A stretch of DNA of 64,000 nt, from the NCBI RefSeq assembly GCF_003020125.1, contig NZ_PYFW01000005.1, positions 372,001-436,000 of the forward strand, in the 5' to 3' direction. The position numbers and the translations under genes are program-made. The notes beneath the pieces are model-generated. The model made no database searches. It was not told the origin of the DNA and was given only the letters and a program-made list of their open reading frames with translations. Shown piece after piece: positions 9,059-16,894 of this stretch. This stretch comes from Bradyrhizobium sp. MOS003. Lineage in GTDB: Bacteria; Pseudomonadota; Alphaproteobacteria; Rhizobiales; Xanthobacteraceae. Each line of letters starts with the position of its first letter. Position 1 is the stretch's first letter.

Positions 9059-9134
9059 GGGCCTGTAGCTCAATGGTTAGAGCCGGCCGCTCATAACGGT
9101 CTGGTTGCAGGTTCGAGTCCTGCCGGGCCCACCA
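9059..9134 (+). tRNA. tRNA-Ile2 (anticodon CAU)
   Basis: A full cloverleaf can be drawn. The acceptor GGGCCTG pairs with CGGGCCC, the D stem is GCTC/GAGC, the anticodon stem GGCCG/CGGTC carries loop CTCATAA, and the T arm is GCAGG-TTCGAGT-CCTGC. The discriminator is A and the CCA is encoded. The CAU anticodon alone could mean Met. However, the CTCATAA loop and overall resemblance to E. coli ileX indicate the isoleucine tRNA whose C34 is changed to lysidine by TilS so that it reads AUA. It borders the AT-richer ABC-3C operon and is a plausible integration site. Confidence 0.9.
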
Positions 9135-9495
9135 CGCTTCGCCCTGCAGGCTACGCGTGGCGCGGAGTCCGAAGGGCGAAGGCGGGCTCGGGTCAAGCGA
9201 GCCACACCAATATCCAGCACCATGTCAACCAGCGCGGAAGCGGCCGAACGGGCCTCTATAGTCAATCAAGTGTCCCGTCGCCGTAACTGAAGACGTTCAA
9301 GGTCAAGCTCGGAATTTCCGATGAGCGCATACTATTGCATCGCAGCGATAAGACCGCACCGAAGCGCGACGCAGCGAAAACCGCAACCAGCTTCGCGAAC
9401 CAGGATTGCTGCGCCGACCGACGTGAGAGACCTTGGCAAGGTGCCGCGATGCGTGCCAATAATCGAGGGTACTTTCCCCATCAGCCCTGTCCCTC
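9135..9495. other. Region between tRNA-Ile2 and the ABC-3C operon
   Basis: It begins with the palindrome at 9137-9181. From about 9270 the composition shifts to the AT-richer style of the operon that follows. A short motif GTCGCCGTAACT (9275-9286) loosely mirrors GTCACCGTAGTC on the opposite strand at about 13000. No protein gene is evident. The promoter of the ABC-3C operon must lie here, but no clear boxes stand out. Confidence 0.4.
9137..9181. repeat. Palindromic element immediately after the tRNA
   Basis: CTTCGCCCT (9137-9145) and AGGGCGAAG (9173-9181) are perfect 9-bp inverted arms around a GC-rich centre containing TACGCGTGGCGCGGAGTCC. It starts 3 nt after the encoded CCA and may serve as the tRNA terminator or be a dispersed repeat unit. 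Confidence 0.6.
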
Positions 9496-10500
9496 ATGCC
9501 CCTCCTGCATCCCGAGCGCTACATCGTCGCGCTTCCAGCCGATGAGCTGGAAAAGTTCGCGCGTGAATGGGCGTCGCTGAAGAAGGGCTATTTCGAGGTC
9601 GAGCGGTTTTCTGGCGCGGGCGATATGGGCCGCGACGTCGTCGGCTATCTGTCGAAGCAACGGCACGAGGGCGATTGGCACAACTATCAGTGTAAGCAAT
9701 ACGGCAAGGCCGTCCCGCTCAATGTCGGGCTTGGTGAAATCGGCAAAATTCTGTACTTCGCACACGAAGGCGAATTCACCGCGCCGGCGAAGTTTTATTT
9801 TGTCGCGCCCAAGGGCGTCGTCCGGACGCTTCGCACTTATATTTCGAAGCCGAGCGAATTGAAGAAGGCCCTCATCGACAATTGGGACGATTATTGCGCT
9901 AAGACCATCACGAAAAAAAAGACCATCGCCCTGACCACCGAGTTGAAGAAATTCATCGAGGCTTGGGATTTCTCGAACGTATCGGTGATCTCGGTCGATG
10001 TGATGCTCGCCGATGCGGCGGGCAAGATCCTCATGGCCAAGAAATTCGCAGAGAGCCCGGACCCTGCGCCGAAAGGCGTCGTCCCCGGCACGATTGAGGA
10101 TCGCGAGATGCCTTATGTTCAGCAACTGCTGGACGCTTACAGCGAGCGAGACAGCAAACTATATCCCGATCACTCCGCAATCGCGAAGCACGTCGACCAC
10201 GGCCCACATCTAGTGATGCAGCGCGAACGTTTCTTTGATGCGGACGCATTCACGCGCTTCTATCGCGACAACACCATGACCGAGGAAATCGATCTCCTTC
10301 GCAATGATATGCTCCACGGCGTCGCCGAGGCTCACGGCGCGGTCCATCCAGATGCACTGACGCGCGCAAACGCCGTCATGCAGCAGGCCGCGAACGTTCA
10401 GCCGTCTGGCGCGTTAGCTAAGCACGCGCGCGTCCCGGTGAAGCAGGGCATCTGCCACCATTTTGCCAATGAAGGTAAGTTGAAATGGCGGAAGAAGTAG
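9496..10500 (+). CDS. ABC-three-component system effector with restriction-endonuclease-like domain
   Basis: A 334-residue protein. Residues 35-75 contain GAGDMGRDVVGY followed by YQCKQYG. This gives the D...QxK pattern (D47, Q65, K67) of Mrr/REase-fold nucleases. The C-terminal half has a helical ENEMLHG-like segment (LLRNDMLHGVAEAH), as in the CTD of ABC-3C effectors. An in-frame TAA at 9460 makes the ATG at 9496 the only reasonable start; no strong RBS is visible. The stop overlaps the next gene by 16 nt, so the three genes form one operon. By analogy with predicted ABC-3C conflict systems it would cleave nucleic acid when the ATPase detects invading DNA. Function is inferred. Confidence 0.75.
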   Translation: MPLLHPERYIVALPADELEKFAREWASLKKGYFEVERFSGAGDMGRDVVGYLSKQRHEGDWHNYQCKQYGKAVPLNVGLGEIGKILYFAHEGEFTAPAKFYFVAPKGVVRTLRTYISKPSELKKALIDNWDDYCAKTITKKKTIALTTELKKFIEAWDFSNVSVISVDVMLADAAGKILMAKKFAESPDPAPKGVVPGTIEDREMPYVQQLLDAYSERDSKLYPDHSAIAKHVDHGPHLVMQRERFFDADAFTRFYRDNTMTEEIDLLRNDMLHGVAEAHGAVHPDALTRANAVMQQAANVQPSGALAKHARVPVKQGICHHFANEGKLKWRKK

Positions 10501-10997
10501 TCATCGCTGAATCGAGCGAGCCGGTTCCGCTGTTCAACAGCGCTCTGGAAACGGGCGTGCGTGCTGTCGTCATCTTAGACGCAGTTCATCCGCGCGCCTT
10601 CGATCTCGCTCACCTCACATGGTGCGATCATCTTGTTGTCCATACTTCCGACATCGACGGGCCAGAGAGCCTGCATCCGGATATCCCGCAGCGGACGGGC
10701 GAACTACTAGTACGGCGACGCCTGGTCGAGGAAGGCATTAAGTTGATGCGGCGGCTTCACATGATCGAGGCGGAAGTGGGTGATCGCGGCATTGCCTACC
10801 GAGCAAGCGAGGATGCATCGGCTTTCGTCGAGGCGCTGCGTTCCGAATACTCCAACGAACTGAAAGAGCGCGCCGCGTGGCTCGCCTCATTCTTGACGAA
10901 ACGGTCGGACTCGGATCTGGCCGGACTTATCGCGGATCGGATCGGGCGATGGGCTGTTGAATTTCAAGGCGAGGCGGGCAACCCGGGTACAACATGA
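10485..10997 (+). CDS. ABC-three-component system middle component
   Basis: A 170-residue cytoplasmic protein. The pattern LFNSALETGVRAVVILDAV, then HPRAFDLAHLTWCDHLVVH, then GPESLHPDIPQRTGELLVRR is what I know from middle-component 2 proteins of ABC-3C systems. They are thought to bridge the effector and the ATPase and have a winged-helix-like core. It overlaps the effector gene by 16 nt and the ATPase gene by 4 nt (ATGA), so translation is probably coupled. No catalytic motif is visible. Confidence 0.75.
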   Translation: MAEEVVIAESSEPVPLFNSALETGVRAVVILDAVHPRAFDLAHLTWCDHLVVHTSDIDGPESLHPDIPQRTGELLVRRRLVEEGIKLMRRLHMIEAEVGDRGIAYRASEDASAFVEALRSEYSNELKERAAWLASFLTKRSDSDLAGLIADRIGRWAVEFQGEAGNPGTT

Positions 10998-12895
10998 CGT
11001 CGGCACCGCGCATCACACTTTCAAACCTGACCTTCACAGGTGAAGGCAAGCCAAACGCCGGCGTCGCCTTTGCGCCCGGACTGAACGTTCTGTTTGGCGC
11101 GTCGAACACCGGCAAGTCTTTCACCGTAAAGGCTCTTGATTTTATGTTGGGCGGCTCCGGACCGCTGCCAGAGATAAACGAGCGTGACGGTTACGATCGG
11201 TCTTGGCTGGCGCTCTCGCTGCCGAAATCCAACGACGCCACGATTTTGCGGGCTCTGGCGGGCGGTGCCTATGAGATTCTTCCGGGAAACGTGATCGAGG
11301 CCGATCCAAAGAGGAAGGACAAGCGAAAGCTGTCCGCCAAGCACAATGCGACTAAGACTGATAACATGTCACAGTTCTTACTCAGCGAACTGGGCCTGTC
11401 CGGCAAGGAGATTGCCGAAGACGTTTACGGAAACAAGCGCTCGCTGAGTTTCCGCGACTTGGTTCGCTATTGCCTCATCGACGAGGCCTCTATTCAGAGC
11501 GAAACGTCGCCTGCTGAATCTGGGCAATTCACGGGCTCGACGCCCGAGCACAGCGTCCTTAAGCTCATGCTTACCGGCCAAGACGACAGTGCGATTGTGA
11601 CTGTCGTCGACAGGAAGACGTTCACCAGTGCGCGAACCGCGAAGGTTGAGGTCATTGACGACCTACTGAAGACGGTCAACGACGAGATCGATGCTGACTA
11701 CCCCGACATTGACGACCTAAAGGATCAGAGCGATCGATTGGAGCAATATTACGCCGAGGCTCAGAGTGCGGCACAGGCCGCACAGGAATCTATCCGTGAG
11801 CAACTGCAGGCCAAAAACCACCTAGCGCGCGACATTTACCGAGTAACTCAGCGCCGCAACGAAATCCAGATCAACTACGGGCGCTTCGAGCAACTCGAAG
11901 AAGTTTATGCGTCCGACATCAAGCGACTTGAATCGATAGAGGAGGCAGGATTTATCCTCGCATTGTCGGGCGACCAGCCATGCCCACTGTGCGGCGCTTC
12001 ACCGGACGATCAGAGCCACTCGCATGGCATGTCCGATATTAAGCGCGCACAGAAAGCAGCGAACATAGAGATTGCGAAAATCCGGAAGCAGCAGTCGGAG
12101 TTGCGGCAGACCATCCAGAGCCTCGATCAGGAAGGAGCTTTAATCGAGAAGTCGTTGGAAGAGCTTGAAGAAGAGCTGTCGCTCTTGGAAATCGACTTGC
12201 AGCGCATGGCGCCAAATGTTTCCGATAGAAAGAGGCGGCTCGACGAGGTGCTAGAGGTTCGCGATCGTGTCAAGCGCGGCCTGGATCTGCTGCTCCAACG
12301 CCAAAACCTCCTTGATCGCAAGGAAGCGCTGCTCACGGCCAAGCCCGCATCGAAGGCTGACAGACCGACGCTCGGCGCGCCCGGCAATGTGATGCACGAC
12401 TTCGCCCAGACGGTAAGCAGCGTGTTAACCGCTTGGAAGTTCCCTGGTGACGGCCACGTTTCGTTCGATGAGGGCGCCTATGACCTTCGCATCGATGGCA
12501 AGAAGCGGAAAGATAACGGCAAGGGCGTTCGTGCGGTAACGCATTCCGCGTTCAAGGTCGCCCTGCTAATCTATTGCCGTGAGCGCAATCTCCCCCACCC
12601 TGGGTTCTTGGTGCTCGATACGCCGCTGCTCACCTACCGCGATCCGCTGCGTACAAATAGCCCCCTGACCGACGACGAAGAAGCCTTGAAGAAGTCATCG
12701 CTCAAAGACCACTTCTTCGAACACCTCTCGAGCGTATCGAAACTTGGTCAGATCATCGTCGTGGAGAACGTCGACTTGCCAATGGGCATCGAAAAATGGG
12801 CGAATGTGGAGACCTTTACCGGCGACCCAGCAAATGGGCGTTTCGGTCTGTTCCCGCGACCTGACATGCGAACGCAATTGGTCTCAGGCAAATAG
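10994..12895 (+). CDS. ABC-three-component system ATPase with zinc-hook coiled coil
   Basis: A 633-residue Rad50/SMC-like ABC ATPase. The Walker A motif is GASNTGKS (35-42). A long coiled coil spans about residues 220-450 and is interrupted by CPLC (C330, C333) in a zinc-hook-like turn. The Walker B region is FLVLDTPLLTY, with D542 followed by Thr instead of the usual Glu; the DTP/DSP form is common in this ATPase group. Composition is AT-richer than the neighbourhood, consistent with horizontal acquisition. It is the last gene of the operon and would be the DNA-sensing motor of the predicted conflict system. RecN-like repair function is a less likely alternative given the two partner genes. 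Confidence 0.8.
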   Translation: MTSAPRITLSNLTFTGEGKPNAGVAFAPGLNVLFGASNTGKSFTVKALDFMLGGSGPLPEINERDGYDRSWLALSLPKSNDATILRALAGGAYEILPGNVIEADPKRKDKRKLSAKHNATKTDNMSQFLLSELGLSGKEIAEDVYGNKRSLSFRDLVRYCLIDEASIQSETSPAESGQFTGSTPEHSVLKLMLTGQDDSAIVTVVDRKTFTSARTAKVEVIDDLLKTVNDEIDADYPDIDDLKDQSDRLEQYYAEAQSAAQAAQESIREQLQAKNHLARDIYRVTQRRNEIQINYGRFEQLEEVYASDIKRLESIEEAGFILALSGDQPCPLCGASPDDQSHSHGMSDIKRAQKAANIEIAKIRKQQSELRQTIQSLDQEGALIEKSLEELEEELSLLEIDLQRMAPNVSDRKRRLDEVLEVRDRVKRGLDLLLQRQNLLDRKEALLTAKPASKADRPTLGAPGNVMHDFAQTVSSVLTAWKFPGDGHVSFDEGAYDLRIDGKKRKDNGKGVRAVTHSAFKVALLIYCRERNLPHPGFLVLDTPLLTYRDPLRTNSPLTDDEEALKKSSLKDHFFEHLSSVSKLGQIIVVENVDLPMGIEKWANVETFTGDPANGRFGLFPRPDMRTQLVSGK

Positions 12896-12980
12896 TTGAC
12901 TCTGGATCGACTTTTTCCTGTTCGAGAAATCGAGCACATCGTTTCCCGGAAAAATGACTAGAGACTGCCACGGGTGGCTT

Positions 12981-13006
12981 GGTGACAAATAGGGACTACG
13001 GTGACA
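12981..13006 (-). mobile_element. Possible insertion-sequence end remnant
   Basis: The minus strand reads CTGTCACCGTAGTCCCTATT here, which has the look of a terminal repeat of an insertion sequence. It lies where the AT-richer operon ends and the decayed glycosyltransferase begins. No transposase is present and no target duplication was found, so this is tentative. Confidence 0.2.
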
Positions 13007-13035
13007 GTGCTGGATTGTACCCTCTATCCCGCCCC

Positions 13036-13335
13036 TCACCCCAATATCTCCCGATACAATCCCAAATACCGATCCGCCATCCACTCCACCGTGAAACGCT
13101 CAGACACCGCGGCGCGGCAGGCTGCGAGGTCGATCTGGTCGATGCGGGCGATGGCATCGACCGCGGCGTCGAGGCTGTCGACCAGGAAGCCGGTCACGCC
13201 GTCGTCGATCAGTTCGCGCATTGAGCCCCGTTGCACGAGATGACCAGCGTTCCGCAGGCGAGCGCTTCCACCACGGGCCGAACAACTCGTCGAAATTGAT
13301 GAGGTGGACACGCTCCTGCCCGGCGAATGGTAAGG
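13036..13335 (-). pseudogene. Decayed 3' part of a glycosyltransferase gene (GT4-like)
   Basis: Read on the minus strand in three successive frames, the region gives VHLINFDELFG, then VVEALACGTLVISCN, then GSMRELIDDGVTGFLVDS and a regular C terminus ending YLGLYREILG. This is the nucleotide-sugar binding core (E-x7-E region) and C terminus of a GT-B family 4 glycosyltransferase, broken by at least two frameshifts. No intact N-terminal half is recognisable upstream (13335-13700). It is probably a relic of the gene present before or displaced by insertion of the ABC-3C operon. Confidence 0.7.
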
Positions 13336-13716
13336 AGGCCAGTTGCACCTCGCGCCGCCCACCGATCAGGGCGGTACGCAAAAGACGTATACAGTGGTGA
13401 TCAACGTAGGATCGGACCGCCACGTGATCGATGTGGAGCAAGGCGTGCCCTGGGCGTGACCGGGTCAAGCTCAACCGGTATCGCGCGGTCGTGCCGCTCC
13501 GCGCATATGGATGATAGAGCATCTGGTTCACGGGCTCGAAGCCTCGGACACCACTCCGCGAATAGCGAGACCTACCGGGCAAACTTTGCCTGCATCGCCA
13601 GGCGACATCGGTAATTTTTTCACGCCAGTGAGACAGCCGAACCGGAAACACCGTGAAATCATAGAAAACGCTTTGGCACGCACGTTGCTTATCGGGGATC
13701 GTCTTGAGGACCGAAC
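13336..13716. other. Degenerate region before the sigma-54 promoter
   Basis: The sequence may contain further eroded glycosyltransferase sequence, but I cannot follow it. No intact gene is seen. The sigma-54-type promoter lies at its right end. I looked for a NifA-type TGT-N10-ACA activator site and found none. Confidence 0.35.
13674..13689 (+). promoter_or_regulatory. Sigma-54 (RpoN) -24/-12 promoter
   Basis: TGGCACG-CACG-TTGCT matches the RpoN consensus TGGCAC-N5-TTGCW exactly, with GG at -24 and GC at -12 separated by the required 10 nt. Transcription would start near 13700, placing the ATG of the following gene about 17 nt downstream. An activator ATPase binding site should exist upstream, but none is evident. 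Confidence 0.75.
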
Positions 13717-14070
13717 ATGCAAGTCGCGACCGGAACATCAATCCTCGGCTACCAGGCCGCCAAGGCCGCCTCATCCACCAGCGGCACGAAGACGCCGGCG
13801 GTGAACGATGGCGGGATCGCGCAAGCGAACGAGGACAGTGCATCGAAGACGAGCAGCGTCGAGGCGGACTTCCTGAAGTACGCCAAGATGACTCCTTTCG
13901 ACCGTATGCGGGCCGGCATTTTGAAGAGCATGAACCTCACCGAGGACGACCTCGCCAAAATGTCTCCGGACCAGCGAAAGGCCGTCGAGGAGAAGATCAG
14001 AGACGCCATTGAAAAGCAGCTCGAAAAGCAGGGCCAGAAAACCGGCAGTCTCGTCGATCTATCGGCGTAA
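13717..14070 (+). CDS. Conserved-looking 117-residue protein of unknown function
   Basis: A hydrophilic protein with no signal peptide. The first 45 residues are Ala/Ser/Thr-rich and likely disordered. Residues 50-110 are a charged helical segment (FLKYAKMTPFDRMRAGILKSM, then LTEDDLAKMSPDQRKAVEEKI, then an IEKQLEKQGQ tail). The ATG has GAGGA 6-7 nt upstream and directly follows a perfect sigma-54 promoter. It is therefore probably expressed under nitrogen control or another RpoN-dependent condition. It stands alone, and I do not recognise a characterised family. Confidence 0.75.
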   Translation: MQVATGTSILGYQAAKAASSTSGTKTPAVNDGGIAQANEDSASKTSSVEADFLKYAKMTPFDRMRAGILKSMNLTEDDLAKMSPDQRKAVEEKIRDAIEKQLEKQGQKTGSLVDLSA

Positions 14071-14528
14071 CGACCGGCTTCTGCTCACGGCATTGCCCGG
14101 CTTCCCCGGTGCTCGCCGGCGACGATTGAAAAAGGTGGTGAAGTGCCAGCGCTGCAAAGGCACGGGCGAGCGATGAGGAGTTGATGATCCCTCCGCTCCT
14201 GACGCCTCGCGGACCTCGCCGACGAAGTCCGTCTTGAACTGCGGTGATAGTGCCCGCGATGCCCCAGCGCCGAAACATCGAATACTCGCGACCAAGCCGG
14301 CGCTGAGATCACATCCCATTCACTTCTCCAGGCAGGCCGCTCGCATTCGCGCTTTGCGAGCCTGGGTGCACGCCTCGCCCTTCGAGACGACCGCAACACG
14401 CGCATTCTCCACAGCCCTAGGGAATACGTGGACAAGCCCGGCTCTGCCGTTTGGGAATCCCTGACCCGTGCTAAGCGCCGGGAACAAGCAGGGGCGGGGC
14501 GGATTCGTCCCAGCGAGGAGCGATCTCG
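14071..14528. other. Gene-free, decayed stretch with a zinc-finger gene fragment
   Basis: The only recognisable part is the copy of a zinc-finger 3' end at 14132-14178. A CCCTTCGAGACGACCGC stretch near 14381 resembles a piece of the CATCCTTCGAGACG repeat family. Nothing else in this stretch looks coding. Confidence 0.5.
14132..14178 (+). pseudogene. Truncated copy of the 3' end of the small CxxCxGxG zinc-finger gene
   Basis: These 47 nt match 16850-16896 with one mismatch and encode the end KVVKCQRCKGTGER plus stop. The 5' two thirds of the gene is absent, so this is a gene fragment left by duplication or recombination. Confidence 0.8.
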
Positions 14529-14798
14529 ATGCTGATGACGAAGGACAGACGGCCGGCGATCCGCACGCTGCGTGGATGGGCGCTCAACGTGCTGCAGGAG
14601 GCCGGCGCCATCCACGAATGCGAGGAGCATGGCTGGGCCAAGGACCGGGCCGATCCGCACGCGCTCGCACACGCCATTGAACTCGCCGGCGAGGCGCCGC
14701 CGGCCGGCGTCTCGCCGGACGATGCGATCGCGGAACTGCGCGACGTCCTGGACTCGGTCGGAGACACCTGCCCGGAGTGCCGGGACGGAGATTGCTGA
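14529..14798 (+). CDS. Small protein of unknown function with C-terminal CPEC motif
   Basis: An 89-residue acidic protein. Residues 1-45 include a basic helix (RRPAIRTLRGWALNVLQEAG) and HECEEHGWAKDRADPHAL. The end is CPECRDGDC, which may bind a metal together with the earlier His and Cys. GAGGAGCGATCTCG precedes the ATG. It lies 30 nt before the broken 2'-5' RNA ligase-like gene, in the Ku neighbourhood. No function can be assigned. Confidence 0.7.
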   Translation: MLMTKDRRPAIRTLRGWALNVLQEAGAIHECEEHGWAKDRADPHALAHAIELAGEAPPAGVSPDDAIAELRDVLDSVGDTCPECRDGDC

Positions 14799-14828
14799 CG
14801 CGGCACCGATCGCGATACCGCTGTCCGC

Positions 14829-15325
14829 ATGGATCGGACGTTCATCCTGACGGCTGAGTTGGACCCTGCCAGCTTCGATTGGCTGGACGGGCTGCGCCGC
14901 GTGCATTTCCCGCCGGCGCGCAACTTGCTGCCGGCGCATCTCACGCTGTTTCATCGCCTCTCGCCGGCGCAAACCGACAGGCTGGGGGCGATCTCGGCCT
15001 GCCCGATGCGCCAATACCTGTGCTGTGCGACGGCGTTCGCCTGCTCGGCTTCGGTGTCGCCATCGAGATCACCTGCCCTGAACTTAAGCGATTGCGGACT
15101 GCGCTGTGCATCGCCATGGGCGGCGAACTGTCCCGGCAGGACAGCCAGGGCTGGCGGCCGCATGTCACCATCCAGAACAAGGTTACCGCCGCAGCAGCGC
15201 GCGGTCTTTACGACGAGCTTCGCGCCGGGTTCGCGCCGCGCGCGGGCGCCGTTGGAGGGCTGCTGGTCTGGGAGTATCTGAACGGTCCGTGGAGACTGGA
15301 CCGCAGGCTTCCGTTCGACTGCTAG
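14829..15325 (+). pseudogene. 2'-5' RNA ligase/phosphodiesterase-family gene with a frameshift
   Basis: The 5' part reads MDRTFILTAELDPASF and PAHLTLFHRLSP in one frame. The 3' part reads VLCDGVRLLGFGVAIEITC and WRPHVTIQNKV in another, ending in WEYLNGPWRLDRRLPFD. Together they give the two HxT motifs (HLT and HVT) of the 2H phosphoesterase superfamily and a normal length of about 165 residues. The frame changes close to the GGGGG run at about 14984-14988. It is either a real inactivating shift or a one-base sequence error. The 3' end abuts the convergent gene at 15322. Confidence 0.75.
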
Positions 15326-15648
15326 GCTCTCCGCCGCTGCACCTCGGCATACCATTCGGCGTAAGGCGTGTTTTTCGCCATGTGCCGGTTGAGGTCGGGA
15401 GCGCCGTCCGGCCACCAGACCGGGCCGCGCTCGCCGAGGGCGCGCTTCGCGTCGTCGACAGCGCGATGGGCCGCCGCTTCGGACTCGGCATAGGCCGCCG
15501 CCTTGGCGTCGCGGACGGCCCGCCGCGCCGCCATCAGGCGCTTGACCAGCTCCGACGTATCCCGCTCGCCCAAATGCGGATTGGCCATCCGCCACAGGCG
15601 TCCGCGGACGACGAAGTATCGACCGTCCGGCGTGACCGGATGTTTCAT
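15322..15648 (-). CDS. Hypothetical protein downstream of Ku
   Basis: A 108-residue protein. It has a small N-terminal beta-type region (PDGRYFVVRGRLWRMANPHL), then an Ala/Arg-rich helix (about 35-70) and a GPVWWPDGAPDLNRHM segment. The ATG overlaps the Ku stop codon by 4 nt, so it is translated with Ku and may assist end joining. No catalytic motif is visible and I cannot name a family. Confidence 0.75.
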   Translation of the reverse strand: MKHPVTPDGRYFVVRGRLWRMANPHLGERDTSELVKRLMAARRAVRDAKAAAYAESEAAAHRAVDDAKRALGERGPVWWPDGAPDLNRHMAKNTPYAEWYAEVQRRRA

Positions 15649-16595
15649 GCCGATTTGCGCCGCGCCCCTGAGGCCTGCTTCTTGGCGGCCGTCTCCTTGG
15701 CCGCCTTCTTGCCGGCGATCGGCATCAGCATCTCCTTCTGGCCGGCCGCGGCCTTCTTCGGCTTCCTGGCCGGCTTGTCCGCCTTCGCGGGCGCAGCCTC
15801 CTTCCCGGCTGCCTTTCCAGCCGCCTTGCCGACGCTCCGGCGCAGCGCCTCCATGAGGTCGACGACGTTCTCGCCCTTCGGCCGGTCCTTCGGCTGGATG
15901 ACCTTGCCGGCGCGCTTCTCGTTGATCAGCTCGATCAGCGCGCTCTCGTAATGGTCCTCGAACTTCTCGGGTGTGAAGCGCCCGGCCTTCTGGTTGACGA
16001 TGTGCCTGGCGAGATCGAGCATGTCCTTGGTGACCTTCACGTCCTGGATCTCGTCAAAATAGTCCTGCTCGCTGCGCACCTCGTAGGGGTAGCGCAAGAG
16101 GGTGCCGACCAGGCCCTTGTCCATCGGCTCCAGCGCGATGATGTGCTCGCGGCTGGTCAGCACCACGCGCCCGATCGCGACCTTGTCCATCTCGCGGATG
16201 GTCTCGCGGATCACCGCGAAGGCGTCATGCCCGACCTTGCCGTCAGGGCGAATGTAATAGGGGCGGATCAGGTAACGCGGGTCGATGTCGGACTTCGCGA
16301 CGAACTCGTCGATCTCGATGGTGCGCGTGGACTCCAGCGCGATCTCCTCGAGCTCTTCCTTGGAGACCTCTATGTACTGGCCCTTCTCGAGTTCGTAGCC
16401 CTTGACGATGTCGTCGTTCGACACCTCGTCGCCGGTGTCCGCATCGACTTTCACGTATTTGATGCGGTGCCCGGTCTGCCGGTTGAGCTGGTTGAACGAG
16501 ATCTTCTCGCTCTCGGACGTGGCCGGAAAGAGCGCCACCGGACAGGTGACGAGGGACAGTCTCAGGAAGCCTTTCCAATTGGCGCGGGGGGCCAT
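15645..16595 (-). CDS. ku: Ku protein, non-homologous end joining
   Basis: A 316-residue bacterial Ku homologue that would bind DNA double-strand ends as a homodimer and recruit a LigD ligase. The family opening RANWKGFLRLSLVTCPVALF is followed by SFNQLNRQTGHRIKY, RPYYIRPDGK and REHIIALEPMDKGLVGTLLRY. Residues 255-316 are a Lys/Ala-rich tail typical of Ku proteins that contact DNA outside the ring. No ligD is present in the window, so it must lie elsewhere. The gene heads a two-gene unit with the 108-residue protein. Confidence 0.95.
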   Translation of the reverse strand: MAPRANWKGFLRLSLVTCPVALFPATSESEKISFNQLNRQTGHRIKYVKVDADTGDEVSNDDIVKGYELEKGQYIEVSKEELEEIALESTRTIEIDEFVAKSDIDPRYLIRPYYIRPDGKVGHDAFAVIRETIREMDKVAIGRVVLTSREHIIALEPMDKGLVGTLLRYPYEVRSEQDYFDEIQDVKVTKDMLDLARHIVNQKAGRFTPEKFEDHYESALIELINEKRAGKVIQPKDRPKGENVVDLMEALRRSVGKAAGKAAGKEAAPAKADKPARKPKKAAAGQKEMLMPIAGKKAAKETAAKKQASGARRKSA

Positions 16596-16765
16596 TTACG
16601 CAGAACTCCGGTTCGAGGCGGCACGGATTAAAGACGGACGGCGGCCCTGGGTTCCGACATGGCATGTGGAGAAAAAGGCAGCGCAAGTGTAGGATTCATG
16701 TCGCATCGCTCCGCCCCTTCGCCGAGCACCCCCACGGGGCCGCCGTTTGGCGGCAGGAGACCTCC

Positions 16766-16894
16766 ATGACCAATGAAAAAGGCCCGAACATCAAGAAGAA
16801 GCAGAAATGCAAGAACTGCGAGGGCAAGGGCTTGGTCAAGAAGGGCGACAAGGTGGTGAAGTGCCAGCGCTGCAAGGGCACGGGCGAGCGATGA
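16766..16894 (+). CDS. 42-residue DnaJ-type zinc-finger protein
   Basis: A very small basic protein containing CKNCEGKG and CQRCKGTG, two CxxCxGxG repeats as in the DnaJ cysteine-rich domain. They are enough for one zinc site. The ATG at 16766 follows CAGGAGA at a 5-nt spacing. It has no J-domain. The last 47 nt are duplicated at 14132-14178. It may be a redox- or zinc-dependent accessory chaperone factor, but function is unknown. Confidence 0.75.
   Translation: MTNEKGPNIKKKQKCKNCEGKGLVKKGDKVVKCQRCKGTGER

Noticed and set aside
9059..9134. Interpretation of the CAU tRNA as elongator or initiator Met
   Set aside because: The CTCATAA anticodon loop and overall likeness to ileX fit tRNA-Ile2 better; an initiator would show three G-C pairs in the anticodon stem and a mismatched first acceptor pair.
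9059..13020. Classical tRNA-integrated island with integrase and att duplication
   Set aside because: No integrase gene and no repeat of the tRNA 3' end were found in the window.
13100..13843. 247-codon minus-strand frame as an intact gene
   Set aside because: It only contains one short piece of the decayed glycosyltransferase and otherwise has no protein-like character.
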